A DNA stretch of 64,000 nucleotides. Origin: Microvirga sp. VF16. Its GTDB lineage: Bacteria; Pseudomonadota; Alphaproteobacteria; Rhizobiales; Beijerinckiaceae. How positions within the stretch are numbered: position 1 is the first letter of the stretch; every line of letters starts with the position of its first letter. Under the pieces are notes generated by a model. That model made no database searches. It was not told where the DNA came from and saw only the letters and a program-made list of their open reading frames with translations. The DNA lies in NCBI RefSeq assembly GCF_016864375.1, contig NZ_CP069354.1, positions 1,736,001-1,800,000 on the forward strand, written 5' to 3'. Shown in pieces: positions 34,932-46,095 of the stretch. Both the position numbers and the translations under genes were made by a program.

Positions 34932-35629
34932 CGATGCTTTCGGTCGATAACCTGTCCCTGCATTACGGCGCGGCGCAGGCCCTGCGCGGCGTTTCCGTAT
35001 CCGCCTCCCTCGGCGAGGTCACCTGCGTGCTGGGCCGCAACGGCGTCGGCAAGACGTCGCTTCTGCGCGCCATTGCCGGGCACCGCCCGATCTCCGGCGG
35101 AAGCATCCTTTTCGAGGGCCGCGACATTGCGCGGTTGAAGCCCTTCGAGCGCGCGGCGCTCGGCATCGCCTATGTGCCGCAGGGCCGCGAGATCTTTCCG
35201 CTTCTTACCGTGAAGGAGAATCTGGAGACCGGATTCGCGCCGCTGAAGCGCGGCGAGAAGACGATTCCGGCAGAGGTTTTCGAGCTCTTTCCGGTGCTGA
35301 AATCCATGCTCGGCCGGCGCGGCGGTGATCTGTCGGGCGGGCAGCAGCAGCAGCTCGCCATCGCGCGCGCGCTCGTCACGAGGCCGCGCCTTCTCGTGCT
35401 CGACGAGCCGACGGAGGGCATCCAGCCCTCGATCATCAAGGATATCGGGCGGGCGATTACCTACTTGCGCGATCGGAAGGATATGGCCATCCTCCTGGTC
35501 GAGCAATATTTCGACTTCGCGCGCGAGCTGGCCGACCGGTTCGTGGTGATGGAGCGCGGCGAGATTGTCCAGCACGGCGATCGCTCAGCTCTTGAGGGAG
35601 ACGATGTCCGTCAGCGCCTGGCCATTTGA
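34928..35629 (+). CDS. urtE: Urea ABC transporter ATPase UrtE
   Basis: Second ATP-binding subunit, 233 residues, LivF-like. Walker A is GRNGVGKTS (near 37), the signature is DLSGGQQQQLAIARAL (near 137), Walker B is LLVLDEPTEGIQPS, and the UrtE-typical AILLVEQYFDFARELADR follows. It overlaps urtD by 4 nt, and its 3' end overlaps the ureD start at 35604, linking transport directly to urease assembly. Confidence 0.94.
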   Translation: MTMLSVDNLSLHYGAAQALRGVSVSASLGEVTCVLGRNGVGKTSLLRAIAGHRPISGGSILFEGRDIARLKPFERAALGIAYVPQGREIFPLLTVKENLETGFAPLKRGEKTIPAEVFELFPVLKSMLGRRGGDLSGGQQQQLAIARALVTRPRLLVLDEPTEGIQPSIIKDIGRAITYLRDRKDMAILLVEQYFDFARELADRFVVMERGEIVQHGDRSALEGDDVRQRLAI

Positions 35630-36458
35630 TGGCGCCTCCCAGCTCCCGTCCTCACAACGCCAGCGAGCCGTCGGTCGTGTTGCATTCAGTGCAACGGAAC
35701 TCGGCGGTCGCACGCGTCCGGCTCGCATTGAGGAGAGCGGATCCATGCGGATCAGGCTCCCGAAAGGCGAGGGGAACAGGATCGACGCCGTTCTCGTCAA
35801 CACGGCCGGCGGCATCGCCTGCGGCGACCGCTTCTCCGTGGCGATCGAGGCACAGGCCGGTGCCTCGGTGACAGTCGCGACTCCGGCTGCGGAAAAGGTG
35901 TACCGTTCGGACGGGCCGGTTGCGGAGCTGGCCGTCGATTTGAAGCTGGGCACCAATGCCGGACTCGACTGGCTGCCGCAGGAAACGATCCTGTTCGACA
36001 AAGCGCGCCTTCGTCGGAGCCTCACGGCCGATATGCCGGAGCATGCGCGCCTGACGTTGTTCGAAGCGGTCGTCTTCGGGCGCGAGGCGAGGGTCGAGCG
36101 TATCACCGATGGATTATTCGAGGACCGCTGGCGCATCCGTCGCAACGGCCGCCTCATCTATGCCGATACGCTGCGGTTCGACGGCCCCATCGCGGAGTTG
36201 CTGCAGAAGCCAAGCATCGGCAAGGGTGCGCGCGCCTTCGCGACTCTCATCCATGTGGCGCCGGATGCGGAGGCGCGGCTCGAATCCGTGCGTGACAGTC
36301 TTTCGGCAATCGAAGGCTGCGATGCTGCGGCCAGTGCCTGGAACGGGATTCTTGCCGTGCGCTTCTGCGCCACGAAGATTGAGGCGCTGCGCGCCGCGGC
36401 TATTCCTTTCCTTGTTGCCTTTCGCGGCGAACCTCTGCCGCGTGTCTGGCTCAGCTAG
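35604..36458 (+). CDS. ureD: Urease accessory protein UreD
   Basis: UreD (UreH) scaffold that binds apo-urease and, with UreF and UreG, opens a path for nickel and CO2. About 284 residues with the family's NTAGGIACGDRF, TPAAEKVYRS, WLPQETILFD and RWRIRRNGRLIYADTL segments. ATG 35604 has GAGGGAG 4-10 nt upstream and is preferred over the earlier frame start at 35565, which lies deep within urtE. It overlaps the last 26 nt of urtE. Confidence 0.92.
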   Translation: MSVSAWPFDGASQLPSSQRQRAVGRVAFSATELGGRTRPARIEESGSMRIRLPKGEGNRIDAVLVNTAGGIACGDRFSVAIEAQAGASVTVATPAAEKVYRSDGPVAELAVDLKLGTNAGLDWLPQETILFDKARLRRSLTADMPEHARLTLFEAVVFGREARVERITDGLFEDRWRIRRNGRLIYADTLRFDGPIAELLQKPSIGKGARAFATLIHVAPDAEARLESVRDSLSAIEGCDAAASAWNGILAVRFCATKIEALRAAAIPFLVAFRGEPLPRVWLS

Positions 36459-36467
36459 GGTCGAACC

Positions 36468-37087
36468 ATGCAACTCACACCCCGTGAAAAAGACAAACTC
36501 CTGATCGCCATGGCCGCCATGGTGGCGCGCCGCCGGCTGGAGCGCGGCGTGAAGCTCAACCATCCGGAGGCGATCGCACTGATCACCGACACGGTCGTGG
36601 AAGGTGCGCGCGACGGTCGTTCGGTTGCGGAGCTGATGGAAGCGGGCGCGCACGTCATCGGCGCCGATCAGGTGATGGAAGGCGTCGCCGAGATGATCCA
36701 CGACGTGCAGGTGGAGGCGACATTTCCGGATGGCACCAAGCTCGTCACTGTGCATCACCCAGTCCGCGGCGCGGCCTCGAAGGATGTGCCTGGCGAGGTG
36801 ATCGCACAGGAGGGCGAGATCGTCTTCAACGTGGGCGCGGAGCGCACCGTGCTGACAGTCGCCAACACAGGCGACCGGCCGATCCAGGTCGGCAGCCACT
36901 ACCATTTCTTCGAGACCAATCCTGCCCTGTCCTTCGAGCGGGAAAAGGCGCGCGGCATGCGGCTTGACATCGCGCCCGGCACGGCGGTGCGCTTCGAGCC
37001 GGGCTCCACGCGCGAGGTGGTGTTGGTGCCGCTCTCCGGCAAGCGCGAGGTCTACGGGTTCCGCCAAGGCGTGATGGGAGCGCTCTG

Positions 37088-37088
<1 letters not shown>
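36468..37088 (+). CDS. ureAB: Urease gamma-beta fusion subunit
   Basis: A 206-residue fusion of the two small structural subunits. Residues 1 to about 100 are UreA (gamma: [20 protein letters not shown], then [19 protein letters not shown]). Residues from about 106 are UreB (beta: [49 protein letters not shown]). The usual UreB start MIPGE is replaced by in-frame DVPGE with no stop between, so this is a real fusion rather than overlapping genes. It overlaps ureC by one base (TGATG). Confidence 0.93.
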
Positions 37089-38815
<1,727 letters not shown>

Positions 38816-38816
38816 C

Positions 38817-39290
38817 ATGATCCGCGCCACATCCATCATTCGCCGTGAATCGGTCGAGAGTGATCGCATCGTCGATGTGATCACCCTCGACCACGGCGAC
38901 CGACACCGCCGCCGCATCCTGCTCAACGCGGACGGTGGCACCGCCTTCCTCCTCGATCTCGACAAGGCCGATGTGCTCGAGGACGGCGATGCCATCCGGC
39001 TCGACAGCGGCTGGCTCGTCGAGGTGAAGGCGGCGCCCGAGCGTCTCGTCGAGATCAGGACGGCAGATCCACTCGACCTGCTCACGCTCGCCTGGCATAT
39101 CGGCAACCGGCACGTGCCGGCGGAGATCACGCGCGAGGCGATCTACATCGCCTACGACCATGTGCTCGTCGACATGCTCGTCGGTCTGGGTGCCAGGGTG
39201 GAGATCGTCGAGCGCCCATTCCGTCCGGTGCGCGGGGCCTATCATCACCATGAGCATGGCGGCCATCATCACGGACATGGCCATGGATGA
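38817..39290 (+). CDS. ureE: Urease accessory protein UreE (nickel metallochaperone)
   Basis: A 157-residue dimeric nickel carrier that hands Ni2+ to UreG/apo-urease. The N-terminal UreE fold is followed by the metal-binding domain with GNRHVPAEI and a histidine-rich tail ([16 protein letters not shown]) that stores nickel. It begins one base after the ureC stop, and its end overlaps the ureF start. Confidence 0.94.
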   Translation: MIRATSIIRRESVESDRIVDVITLDHGDRHRRRILLNADGGTAFLLDLDKADVLEDGDAIRLDSGWLVEVKAAPERLVEIRTADPLDLLTLAWHIGNRHVPAEITREAIYIAYDHVLVDMLVGLGARVEIVERPFRPVRGAYHHHEHGGHHHGHGHG

Positions 39291-39984
39291 TGCTTCGGCA
39301 AAGCCGCTGCTGCATGAAAGCGCCTCGGCGATCCTGCCGCTCTTCGCGTGGCTGTCACCGTCTTATCCCGTCGGCTGCTATGCCTATTCGCACACGCTCG
39401 AATGGGCGGTGGAGGCAGGCGATGTGACAGATGAGGCGACGCTGGTGTCCTGGCTCGTCGATTTGCTCACTTTGGGTTTCGGACGCAACGACGCCATTCT
39501 CCTGAGTTGCACCTATCGTGCTGTGCTTGGTGGAGACCGGGTAGCTCTCGAAGAGATCAACGAACTGGCGCTGGCGCTGTCGCCATCGTCGGAGCTCTAC
39601 CTGGAAACAAGTCAGCAGGGACGCAGCTTTCTCGACGCGACGCTGGCAGCCTGGCCTTCGCCGCGCCTAGTCCTCCTTGACGGCGACGTGGCCTTTCCTG
39701 TCGCGATCGGCATGGCTGCCGCGGCGCATGACATTCCGCTTGGCGTCACCGCCGAGGCCTACCTGTTCGGCCTCGTGCAGACCCTGGTCTCCGCCGCGAT
39801 CCGTCTCGCGCCCATCGGGCAGACCGCGGGCATCCGCGTTGTAGCTGCGCTCGCGAGCACTGTGCGCGACCTCGCGGGGCAGGGGATGACGCATTCCCTC
39901 GACGATATCGGCGGGGCGACCTTCCGCGCCGATCTCAGCTCCTTCCATCACGAAAATCAATATACGAGGCTCTTCCGCTCATGA
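39283..39984 (+). CDS. ureF: Urease accessory protein UreF
   Basis: UreF helps UreD/UreG activate urease and checks GTP hydrolysis by UreG. About 233 residues, all-helical. Recognised by [20 protein letters not shown] near the N-terminus, [17 protein letters not shown], and the C-terminal [18 protein letters not shown] 39283 fits the conserved N-terminus with ACGGAC upstream; in-frame ATGs at 39250-39277 are alternatives. It overlaps ureE by 8 nt and ureG by 4 nt. Confidence 0.92.
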   Translation: MDDASAKPLLHESASAILPLFAWLSPSYPVGCYAYSHTLEWAVEAGDVTDEATLVSWLVDLLTLGFGRNDAILLSCTYRAVLGGDRVALEEINELALALSPSSELYLETSQQGRSFLDATLAAWPSPRLVLLDGDVAFPVAIGMAAAAHDIPLGVTAEAYLFGLVQTLVSAAIRLAPIGQTAGIRVVAALASTVRDLAGQGMTHSLDDIGGATFRADLSSFHHENQYTRLFRS

Positions 39985-40604
39985 CTTCTCACACGGGACC
40001 TCTTCGCGTCGGCATCGGCGGGCCGGTCGGCTCCGGCAAGACGGCGCTGATGGAAGCGCTCTGCAAGGCTTTTCGCGAGCACTATGACATCTGCGCGATC
40101 ACCAACGACATCTATACCAAGGAGGATGCGCGTCTTCTGACGGTCGCCGGCGCCTTGCCGGTCGAGCGCATCATGGGCGTCGAGACCGGCGGCTGCCCGC
40201 ATACGGCGATCCGCGAGGACGCCTCCATCAACCTTGCCGCCATCGCGACGATGCGCAAGCGCTTTCCGGCGCTCGACATCGTGCTCGTGGAATCCGGTGG
40301 CGACAATCTCGCTGCGACCTTCTCGCCCGAGCTCGCCGATCTGACGATCTACGTCATCGATGTCGCTGGCGGCGAGAAGATTCCGCGCAAGGGCGGTCCC
40401 GGCATCACGCGTTCGGATCTCCTCGTAGTCAACAAGATCGACCTTGCGCCTTATGTGGGCGCCGACCTTGCGATCATGGAGGAAGACACGAAGCGCATGC
40501 GCGGCCAGCGTCCCTATGTGTTCAGCAATATCCGCGATGGTGTCGGGGTCGATGTCATCGCCAAATTCGTCGAACAGGCCGGTGGCCTGTCTTCAGCGGC
40601 CTAA
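39981..40604 (+). CDS. ureG: Urease accessory GTPase UreG
   Basis: SIMIBI-class GTPase that delivers nickel to urease, 207 residues. The P-loop [12 protein letters not shown] lies near residue 11, [17 protein letters not shown] (nickel-binding CPH) near 68, the switch region [18 protein letters not shown] near 98, and the guanine-specificity NKID near 150. Preceded by ureF and followed by a HupE/UreJ gene 10 nt later. Confidence 0.95.
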   Translation: MTSHTGPLRVGIGGPVGSGKTALMEALCKAFREHYDICAITNDIYTKEDARLLTVAGALPVERIMGVETGGCPHTAIREDASINLAAIATMRKRFPALDIVLVESGGDNLAATFSPELADLTIYVIDVAGGEKIPRKGGPGITRSDLLVVNKIDLAPYVGADLAIMEEDTKRMRGQRPYVFSNIRDGVGVDVIAKFVEQAGGLSSAA

Positions 40605-40614
40605 GGGGGATCTC

Positions 40615-41187
40615 ATGATGTTCAAGCGCTCGATTCTTGCCGCCATGTTGTTAGCGGTCGCCACTCCCGCCCTGGCCCATACAGGACATGATGTGGTGTC
40701 AGGCTTTCTCTTCGGGTTCTCGCATCCCCTAGGAGGCCTCGACCATGTTCTTGCGATGGTGAGCGTCGGCCTCTTCGCGGCCTTGCTTGGAGGACGGGCT
40801 CTGTGGGCGCCTCCCGCAAGCTTCGTGGGCATGATGCTGGTTGGCGGAATTCTCGGCCTGAGCGGCATCGAGGTTCCGGCCGTTGAATTCGGCATCGCGA
40901 TGTCCATTGTCGTTTTGGGCGCCATTGTGACGTGGGTGCGGCAATGGCCGATCCTGGCGGCAGTCACGCTCGTCGGCGTCTTCGCCCTGTTTCACGGTTA
41001 TGCTCACGGCGCGGAGATCCCGGTCGGGTCCGATGCGGCTCTCTACAGTCTGGGATTTGCTCTCGCGTCGGCCATGCTGCATGGCGTTGGAATTTCTGCC
41101 GGACTTCTTACCTCTGGCTCTACCACTGTCATGCGGCTTACCGGAGCGGTTGTGACCATGTCCGGGATCATCATCGCATTTGGCTGA
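40615..41187 (+). CDS. ureJ: HupE/UreJ family membrane protein (likely nickel uptake)
   Basis: About 190 residues. It has a cleavable-looking signal (MMFKRSILAAMLLAVATPALA) with HTGHD at the new N-terminus, then HPLGGLDHVLAMVSVG and six predicted membrane segments with FALFHGYAHGAE. The conserved histidines are those linked to metal transport in HupE/UreJ proteins. AAGGGGGAT supplies a strong ribosome site for ATG 40615. As the last gene of the urease operon it probably supplies nickel, which is the accepted but not fully proven role of the family. Confidence 0.85.
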   Translation: MMFKRSILAAMLLAVATPALAHTGHDVVSGFLFGFSHPLGGLDHVLAMVSVGLFAALLGGRALWAPPASFVGMMLVGGILGLSGIEVPAVEFGIAMSIVVLGAIVTWVRQWPILAAVTLVGVFALFHGYAHGAEIPVGSDAALYSLGFALASAMLHGVGISAGLLTSGSTTVMRLTGAVVTMSGIIIAFG

Positions 41188-41204
41188 CGCATTGCCGTAA
41201 TGCT

Positions 41205-42635
41205 CTATGCAACGGGATCCGCACCATAGGCCTCGGCCATGCTGCGGATCTCTACCAACTTGGTGTCGAAGGCCGCCCAGTCATCCTCGGCAGCGATCGG
41301 GGCCCAGAGCGCCTCTACCTCATCGATCAGCATTGTGCACGGTGTAGCACGTGCAAAATAGGAATGATCGAGTTTCGCCTGAGCGACAGAGTCGAAGGCG
41401 CCAAGCGCCGCGCGAACGGGTTCGAACGACGGTTGTGCGTATAGATTTGCAGAGGGGCTTCTCTCTGCGCGTTCCTCACTCAGGCGCCCGCCATACCAAT
41501 CGAAAAAGGTTTGTTCGAACGGAGCTTTGCTCTCGTGCAGGAATGTCCATAAGGCTTTGGCGAGTACCCCATCCTGCTCGAACCCTTTCGATTGCAGGCC
41601 CAGGCGGCGTAGAAGGGCACGCGGGAACTCCCGATGGAGAGCTGGTTCGAATGTTGTGAGTGCCTGTTCGAGGCTGCTCTGCGGGGCTAGGGGAAGCAGG
41701 CACTCTGCGAGACGAAACAGATTCCACAAAAGGGTGTCGGGCTGGCGGCCGAAGGCGTAAAGTCCTGTCTCGTCGAAATAGGCGGCCGTGAATCCTGGCT
41801 CGTAGACGGGTAGAAAACGCCATGGGCCATAATCGAAGCTTTCTCCCGTGACGTTGATGTTGTCGGTGTTGAGCACGCCATGCACGAATCCTGCCGCCAT
41901 CCATTGTGCGCCCATGCGAGCCACGCGTCGGCAAACTTCCTCTAGAAAGGCTGTTGCGCGTTCCGCTTCACCGTCGCGCCAAGTCTCCGGCATGTAGGTT
42001 GGGATGGTGTAGTCGAGCAGCTTTCGGATGTTGTCGGTCTCATCCAGGTACAACAGACGCTGGAATGTTCCGATGCGGATGTGTGAATGGCTGAGACGCA
42101 CCAGGACCGACGAGCGGGTCGGGGAAGGTTCGTCACCACGCTCGAGTTCCTCGCCTGTCTCGATCAGGCTGAAGGACTTGGATGTCTCGACGCCGAGGGC
42201 CTCGAGCATTTCCGTTGCGAGGATCTCCCGCACGCCGCCCTTCAGGGTCAGGCGGCCATCCGCGTGGCGCGACCACGGCGTTTGCCCGCTGCCTTTTGTG
42301 CCGAGGTCCAGAAGCCGCCCATCCGCCACATCATGAAGTTGAGCAAAGAGAAAGCCGCGCCCATCCCCGAGATGTGGATTGTAGGTTCGGAACTGATGGC
42401 CATGGTAGCGCAGGGCAAGAGGCTGTTCCAAACTGCTGGGAAGTGGCGCGAAGCGCCCGAAATGAACGATCCATTCCTCGTTGGTAAGCGAACCGAGGCC
42501 CACGCGCTCGGCCCAGCGCTGGTTGCGGTAGCGCAGAATATGGTGCGGGAATTCCGCCGGCCGGACGATGTCATAGAAATCCGAACCGAGTTCCTGATGG
42601 CCTGTCGAGGCGCGATAAGCGGCGGAGGTGGGCAT
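41205..42635 (-). CDS. selO: Protein adenylyltransferase SelO (YdiU/UPF0061)
   Basis: A pseudokinase-fold enzyme that AMPylates proteins on Ser/Thr/Tyr, with a role in redox stress in E. coli. The 476 residues match the family's normal length. Visible motifs are RYHGHQFRTYNPHLGDGR, DLGTKGSGQTPWSR (ATP-binding lysine), KGGVREILATEML and the metal-binding GVLNTDNINVTGESFDYGPW near residue 250. The usual extreme C-terminal selenocysteine/cysteine of eukaryotic forms is not expected here. It converges on ureJ with 17 nt between stops. Confidence 0.92.
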   Translation of the reverse strand: MPTSAAYRASTGHQELGSDFYDIVRPAEFPHHILRYRNQRWAERVGLGSLTNEEWIVHFGRFAPLPSSLEQPLALRYHGHQFRTYNPHLGDGRGFLFAQLHDVADGRLLDLGTKGSGQTPWSRHADGRLTLKGGVREILATEMLEALGVETSKSFSLIETGEELERGDEPSPTRSSVLVRLSHSHIRIGTFQRLLYLDETDNIRKLLDYTIPTYMPETWRDGEAERATAFLEEVCRRVARMGAQWMAAGFVHGVLNTDNINVTGESFDYGPWRFLPVYEPGFTAAYFDETGLYAFGRQPDTLLWNLFRLAECLLPLAPQSSLEQALTTFEPALHREFPRALLRRLGLQSKGFEQDGVLAKALWTFLHESKAPFEQTFFDWYGGRLSEERAERSPSANLYAQPSFEPVRAALGAFDSVAQAKLDHSYFARATPCTMLIDEVEALWAPIAAEDDWAAFDTKLVEIRSMAEAYGADPVA

Positions 42636-43005
42636 GTAGGGTGTCCCATGAACTCGTGTTCAATTCCCAGCACCACCGAAATGTTCAGAGGGATCCGGGC
42701 GGGTCAAGCATGGGCCGGATGACGGTGCTTGAAGACCTTTCGTTTTGCCACGAATTGGACAAAGTTGAGCTACGACGATCGAGTTGCAATGTTGCAAAAA
42801 ACGACGCTTTGACCGCTCCGGCCGAGGTTGTTGAAAAAAATTCATGGTGAAAGCTTTGTTAAAAACGTCTGGTTTTTCCTGATGTTCGGCTTGAATGCTC
42901 AAGCGCATCGCCGTTGTGTAGCTGCGCTTTCGCGTGTTGGTCTATTGGCGGGTCGGAAGTGCTCCCCTAAGATCCTGGTTAACGAAGCAAACGGGAGGCG
43001 AGTCA
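42636..43005. other. 370-nt intergenic region between divergent selO and a small membrane gene
   Basis: No gene is recognised. It includes a symmetric TTGCAA-TG-TTGCAA pair (42784-42797) and AT-rich stretches near 42835-42880, plausible for divergent promoters. No clear -35/-10 could be assigned. Confidence 0.5.
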
Positions 43006-43209
43006 ATGGCATTCAAGGATGTGCTCAGCCTTTGCGGCCGTATAGGCCTGATCGTGACAGCGTTCGCATTCGTTGCAGGAATTGTTGCAGGTCCACTCCT
43101 TGAAAGGATCTGGTCGTCCCGCCCGACCACCGTCACCCAGAATGCCACCGTCCCCAGCCCTGTTCCGCCGACTCCCCCCGTCCAGGCCAATGCCGGAGGA
43201 CCGGGCTAA
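43006..43209 (+). CDS. Small single-pass membrane protein, hypothetical
   Basis: 67 residues. Starts MAFKDVLSLCGRIGL, followed by one hydrophobic helix (IVTAFAFVAGIVAGPLL) and a Pro-rich, probably periplasmic tail (SPVPPTPPVQANAGGPG). ATG 43006 has CGGGAGGCGAG upstream, an excellent ribosome site. No family recognised. It is 82 nt ahead of another small gene on the same strand. Confidence 0.6.
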   Translation: MAFKDVLSLCGRIGLIVTAFAFVAGIVAGPLLERIWSSRPTTVTQNATVPSPVPPTPPVQANAGGPG

Positions 43210-43291
43210 CGCCTTTTTAGAATTCTCCGGTTCATATCACGTCGTCGCCGAGACGCGACGGGAATGCGGCTCCTTTTCCGGGAAAGACGCG

Positions 43292-43666
43292 ATGAGCAGC
43301 GAGACACTTCTAAGGCAGGAAATCCGTCATTCTCTCGGTTTTGTCCGCGGCCTGATTGACCATTATTCCGGACTCTATTCGGGCGAGAATCTCACCAGCG
43401 ACGTCCTGCGCATCTGTGACGAGGTAACGGATGCGAATGAGCCGAACTCCCGGTTGAAGGAGGCGCGGCGCATGGTCGAGGAGCGGTGTCGACAGCTGAC
43501 ACAGGCGGCGGATCGCTTCGCGCAGCGCGATCCCGCACTGATCGCAGCATCGCGGGCTCAGGCTGTCGCAGCCGTCGATCTGTTTCAGGACGCTGCCTTC
43601 GAATGGCGCAAGGCCCGCACCATCCGCCCGTCGTCCGGCCGGTTACTGCGCAGGAAGAGTCTCTGA
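43292..43666 (+). CDS. Hypothetical helical protein
   Basis: 124 residues, predicted mostly helical and charged (MSSETLLRQEIRHSLGFVRG; NSRLKEARRMVEERCRQL), with no signal or membrane segment. ATG 43292 is preferred since CGGGAAAGA precedes it; the longer frame from 43073 overlaps the small membrane gene. Family not recognised. It converges on the L,D-transpeptidase gene with 23 nt between stops. Confidence 0.55.
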   Translation: MSSETLLRQEIRHSLGFVRGLIDHYSGLYSGENLTSDVLRICDEVTDANEPNSRLKEARRMVEERCRQLTQAADRFAQRDPALIAASRAQAVAAVDLFQDAAFEWRKARTIRPSSGRLLRRKSL

Positions 43667-43689
43667 TCCTTTGGTCGCCTCAAGTTGTG

Positions 43690-45078
43690 TCACAGTCGCT
43701 TGGGCTTGATCGACGCTGTCGCGGGAACATCAACCATCTGGGGCTCGATCAGCGGATCAGCCTTCGGTGTATCGAGCCCATAGACATCCTCGCGGAAATG
43801 CACCGCACCGTCTGCCGTCGCATAGCCTGTCAGATAGACCCAGGCGACGGGAACGGACTTCTCGAGACGAATATCCTGCCGTGCAGCGCTGGCGATAGCG
43901 GTGTTGATCCCTTCCGTCGTCCATACGCCTGCCTGGCCATTGGTACCGCGCAGCAGCCATTCGGCAAAGTCGGTGACGTCGGCTACGCGAATGCAGCCTG
44001 AAGAATGGAAGCGTGCATCCTGTGCGAAGAGTTGTTTCTTGGGTGTATCGTGCATGTACACGGCATGCTTGTTCGGCATGTCGATGCGGATCTGCCCGAG
44101 CGAATTGATCGCTCCAGGATCCTGGCGCAACGTGTAGTTCACCGCATTCTGCGTCGACCAGTCGAGGGTCTTCGGATCTACTTCCTGGCCCTTCGCATCG
44201 AGAATACGGATCTTCATCTTCTCCAGATAATTGGGATCCTTGCGGACATGGGGAATGATGTCCTTCTTGATCAGGGAGACCGGCACCGTCCATGTGGGAT
44301 TGAGGTTGACGGCGGTGACGCGGGTTTCGACAGTGGGCGAAGGGCGGTCCACCTTACCGGCAATGGCGACGAAGCGGCGGGCTACCTGTCCGCGCTCGAC
44401 CGCTTCCACGGCGGCTGAGGGAATGTTCACGACCACATAGCGTTCGCCGAAGGAAAAGGTGGATCCGGCCAACCGTTGTGCGGAGGCTGTGAGTTGGCGG
44501 TGACGCGTGAGCGCCGGAACGTTCAGCGCTTCCAGGGTCCGTGCGCGCACAGCGCCCGATTCCGGCAGACCGTGACGAGCCTGGAACCGTTTGACTGCAT
44601 TGGTCAGTTCTGTGTCGAAGGTTGGGTTTGTGGTGAGATCAGCCGAAAGATCGCCCTCCGAGGCAAGGCGTTGCCGAAGAGTCACGACGAGCGAGCCCTT
44701 GTCGCTAGCCTTCAGAATTGTGCCTGCGGGCAGGGTAGGCCATCCTCCCGCCTCTGCAATGCGCTTATAGGTCCAGGCGGCCCGCATCGTGTTGATGAAG
44801 GTGCTCGCGTCCAGAGTAGGGCGGGGATCCTGCGAAATCGAGATGACGGGCGCGGGAGCGGCGACTTTCTCGGCCGATTTGGCTGCCGCCGTCGGTGCAG
44901 CTTTCAGTCGCAGGTTCGTCCCTGCTGCCGGAGGTGCCGGAATGCTCGGCAACACCTGCACTGGAGAAGTTGGCGCAATATTTTCGGGTGCCGCCAAGGC
45001 ATCCAGAGGAGTCCCGAAGGCGGAGCACGAGAGCAGAGCCAATCCGAGGCAGAGACGTTTTGCATTCCCATAAGTCAT
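43690..45078 (-). CDS. L,D-transpeptidase (YkuD domain) with peptidoglycan-binding domain
   Basis: About 462 residues. The N-terminal signal (KRLCLGLALLSCSAFGTPLDALA) directs it to the periplasm. A Pro/Ala linker is followed by a PG_binding_1-like module (LTNAVKRFQARHGLPESGAV near 175-195), then the YkuD catalytic domain with YMHDTPKKQLF and the active-site motif HSSGCIRVAD (catalytic Cys). This YcbB-like architecture makes 3-3 crosslinks in peptidoglycan or attaches proteins to it. ATG 45078 gives the signal peptide directly. Confidence 0.9.
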   Translation of the reverse strand: MTYGNAKRLCLGLALLSCSAFGTPLDALAAPENIAPTSPVQVLPSIPAPPAAGTNLRLKAAPTAAAKSAEKVAAPAPVISISQDPRPTLDASTFINTMRAAWTYKRIAEAGGWPTLPAGTILKASDKGSLVVTLRQRLASEGDLSADLTTNPTFDTELTNAVKRFQARHGLPESGAVRARTLEALNVPALTRHRQLTASAQRLAGSTFSFGERYVVVNIPSAAVEAVERGQVARRFVAIAGKVDRPSPTVETRVTAVNLNPTWTVPVSLIKKDIIPHVRKDPNYLEKMKIRILDAKGQEVDPKTLDWSTQNAVNYTLRQDPGAINSLGQIRIDMPNKHAVYMHDTPKKQLFAQDARFHSSGCIRVADVTDFAEWLLRGTNGQAGVWTTEGINTAIASAARQDIRLEKSVPVAWVYLTGYATADGAVHFREDVYGLDTPKADPLIEPQMVDVPATASIKPKRL

Positions 45079-45203
45079 GTCCGAAACTATGGGCGATGAT
45101 AGTTTACAAAGTGCTGTAGCGGGCGGCTGCCCCGGGTGCCGATAATGAACGTATTCGGCCACGAGGACTTAACTCTAAAACTTAGCCAGATGGTGAGGAG
45201 CCC

Positions 45204-45431
45204 ATGACGTCCGAGGAGATCAAGGAACTGAACGCTGCACGCGAAAACCTTGTGAAACGGCGCAGGGAGATGGCGCGGCAGATTTCCGAGGCGCCCCTCC
45301 CTTCTGTCGAGATGGCAGAGGAGCTGACAAAAATTCTTATGGCCATCGAAGCCTTGGACCGGGCTCTCAACGAGGCGGGGCACCCCTATATGAGCCAGGG
45401 CGTGGTCGAGCAGCTCAGGGCTGATCGTTGA
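45204..45431 (+). CDS. Small hypothetical protein
   Basis: 75 residues, highly charged and helical (EEIKELNAARENLVKRRREM; EELTKILMAIEALDRALNEA), compatible with a short coiled coil. GAGGAG lies 4-9 nt before ATG 45204, so translation is likely. It is divergent from the L,D-transpeptidase gene across 125 nt and converges on the phosphatase gene. No family recognised. Confidence 0.6.
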   Translation: MTSEEIKELNAARENLVKRRREMARQISEAPLPSVEMAEELTKILMAIEALDRALNEAGHPYMSQGVVEQLRADR

Positions 45432-45434
45432 TTT

Positions 45435-45992
45435 CTATAGTTTAATTCTTCCGACAAGATCGAAGTCGGCACCTGGCTTCGGCCTGAGCACGAGCATTTC
45501 TCCCTCGTCGGGAAAGATACCGGTGAGGGCCGTGATGTTGACTTGGTGCGTGACGAGCACGAGGACCCCTCTGGAACGCCAGTCCTGAACGATCTGACGC
45601 ACAGCCCGCGTTTGAGCCGGTTCCTGGTCTCGGTCTGAGAAGAACGAATCCAGTGGCGGGGAGGACTCCGTCAGGTTGCCGAAGGCCAAGCGGGCGGTGT
45701 CGAGCGCGCGGCACCAGCGGCTTGAGAGCACCCGCTCGACCGGGATCTGCCGGGCTCTGAACTGTTCTCCGATGGCCTGCGCCTGCCGCCGGCCCTCAGC
45801 CGAGAGGTTGCGCTGCGTCGCGCAATCTTCGAGCCGGAAGTTGGCAGGATCGCCTGCTCCTGGAGCGCTGGCGTGCCGGAAGAGGCCAATTGTGCCGCCG
45901 GCACGCAGTGCCTGCCATACCTCCTCGGAGGCATGAAGAGCCTGAGGCCATGCCAGCACCAGCAGGAACAGAAGGGTCATTGCGAGCGGCAT
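45435..45992 (-). CDS. Histidine phosphatase family protein, secreted
   Basis: 185 residues. A signal peptide (MTLLFLLVLAWPQALHASEE) suggests periplasmic export. The phosphatase core shows LFRHASAPG (phospho-accepting His; RHA instead of RHG), NLSAEGRRQAQAIG, SRWCRALDTARLAFG and a second histidine in LVTHQVNITAL. The start at 45992 has AGGTGACAT upstream. Substrate unknown; it stands alone between small genes. Confidence 0.8.
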   Translation of the reverse strand: MPLAMTLLFLLVLAWPQALHASEEVWQALRAGGTIGLFRHASAPGAGDPANFRLEDCATQRNLSAEGRRQAQAIGEQFRARQIPVERVLSSRWCRALDTARLAFGNLTESSPPLDSFFSDRDQEPAQTRAVRQIVQDWRSRGVLVLVTHQVNITALTGIFPDEGEMLVLRPKPGADFDLVGRIKL

Positions 45993-46095
45993 ATGTCACC
46001 TGCCAATCTATCTGTCGTTATCCGCTGCAGAAATACCGGCTCACCATGCGCAACGTTAGGTAATGGCACAGGTTCCTGGAGGTGTCTGGCCAGAC

